Positions 38,951-39,437 of a DNA stretch of 39,437 bases are shown in pieces; positions within the stretch are counted from its first letter, which is position 1, and each line of letters opens with the position of its first letter. Below the pieces are notes generated by a model, which saw only the letters and a program-made list of their open reading frames with translations, searched no databases and was not told the origin of the DNA. Source of the stretch: a virus; IMG/VR virus record IMGVR_UViG_3300037882_003945, positions 1 through 39,437 of that record. One strand, 5' to 3'. Both the position numbers and the translations under genes were made by a program.

Positions 38951-39437
38951 ATGACCGACACAATCGAAACAATCGAAACAATCGAAACAATCGAAACAAT
39001 CGCCACTAATGCCGACACAATGGCCGATGCGGCGCGCAAGGCCGTTAGTGGCTGGAATAGTGCAGAAAAGACTAACGAAAACAGTGCAAAGGCTTGGGGT
39101 CATGCCTTCCTAATCGAAGTGATTAGCAATGGCCAAGCATCGGACAAGTTAATTGGCGATACCAAAGCCGCCGTCGGTTGGACTAAACACAACAAGAAAA
39201 ACAAAGCATTAGTAAGCGCATCGGCCAAGAATAAGCTTGGACGTTGGTTTAGCGATATGCGCGCTATTCTCGAGATATGGGATAATCTGCCCGAAACAGT
39301 GCGCCAAGCCCTGCTAGCAGGTGAGGCGTCATTCCTGTCTGCCCTAGCCGCCTATACCAAAGCGGCGAAGGCAGCTGATAAGGCTAGCCCGGTGGATGAC
39401 GGCGAAGGCGAAGGCGAAGGCGAAGGCGAAGGCGAAG
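38951..39437 (+). CDS. Junction-spanning low-complexity protein (173 aa with the left-edge part)
   Basis: Open to the right edge, leaving one base of a codon, and continued in frame by bases 1-35. The protein has four perfect TIE units near the N-terminus, a helical core with WGHAFLIEVISNGQASDKL and LGRWFSDMRAILEIWDNLPE, an acidic Gly-Glu run, then Ser-Ala repeats. No domain is recognised. Starts are uncertain: ATG 38951 has GGAAAG upstream; in-frame ATGs at 38933 and 38873 are possible and would add 6 or 26 residues. The gene is AT-richer than the rest. The acidic tail could mediate protein or DNA-competing contacts, but this is a guess. Confidence 0.65.
   Translation, partial: MTDTIETIETIETIETIATNADTMADAARKAVSGWNSAEKTNENSAKAWGHAFLIEVISNGQASDKLIGDTKAAVGWTKHNKKNKALVSASAKNKLGRWFSDMRAILEIWDNLPETVRQALLAGEASFLSALAAYTKAAKAADKASPVDDGEGEGEGEGEGE
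38960..39001 (+). repeat. Nine-base tandem repeat ACAATCGAA
   Basis: Four perfect copies plus a six-base partial copy encode Thr-Ile-Glu repeats. The nine-base period keeps the frame, so copy-number change would vary protein length without breaking it. Confidence 0.9.
39404..39437 (+). repeat. Hexanucleotide repeat GGCGAA at the right edge
   Basis: At least six GGCGAA units, encoding Gly-Glu, run to the window end. The true copy number may be larger, since assemblies often collapse such tracts and may have been cut here for that reason. Confidence 0.85.

Noticed and set aside
38804-39103. Minus-strand frame with CFDCFDCFD repeats
   Set aside because: This is the reverse reading of the nine-base repeat of the junction gene, not a protein signal.
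1-39437. CRISPR array or tRNA genes
   Set aside because: No spaced repeats of suitable length and no cloverleaf with anticodon found on either strand by eye.

Overview
The window looks like one complete, circularly closed or circularly permuted genome of a tailed, siphovirus-type bacteriophage cut open inside a gene. It carries a lambda-like morphogenesis set: large terminase, portal, head protease, decoration protein, major capsid, tape measure, tail chaperone with a -1 frameshift, tube protein and gpM/L/K/I/J-like tip proteins. The last reading frame at the right edge continues in frame through the first 35 bases of the left edge. Almost every base is coding, genes commonly overlap by four bases, and I see no integrase, CI-like repressor, tRNA or transposon. 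The GC-rich composition and Shine-Dalgarno use point to a proteobacterial host; an alphaproteobacterium is only a weak guess.

Layout. (A) 84-3306, minus strand: five tail-fibre or virion-surface genes. (B) 3427-7145, plus strand: an SbcC/Rad50-like ATPase, a small probable DNA-binding protein whose start codon lies in a 13-bp hairpin, thymidylate synthase and a dNMP kinase. (C) 7142-18775, minus strand: the giant tail-tip protein J with two small genes after it and, upstream of it, a phosphoesterase, gpI-, JAMM-, NlpC/P60- and gpL-like proteins and the tail tube protein. (D) 18912-25541, minus strand: an AT-rich HNH endonuclease, the chaperone G/GT pair, a ribbon-helix-helix protein, gpM and the tape measure. 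(E) 25597-35307, minus strand: head genes from large terminase to connector candidates. A spanin pair (Rz with an out-of-frame embedded Rz1) lies between portal and protease, and two genes at 26481-27486 point the other way. (F) 35445-38605, plus strand: a coiled-coil protein (candidate small terminase), a primase-polymerase/helicase and a two-helix membrane protein ending in a terminator. (G) 38606 to the right edge, then 1-35: a non-coding stretch with a perfect palindrome, then a low-complexity gene that wraps the junction.

How it works together. F and B supply replication and nucleotide metabolism. The first gene of each sits 49-50 bp downstream of the same 28-bp element, so they are probably co-regulated. 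The long minus-strand block builds heads and tails. Its gene order departs from the usual V-G-GT-H-M-L-K-I-J: here it is H-M-G-GT-V-L-K-I-J, and the two enzymatic halves of gpK are separate and swapped. No endolysin, replicative DNA polymerase or certain small terminase could be recognised, so several of the unassigned genes must do these jobs or the host does.
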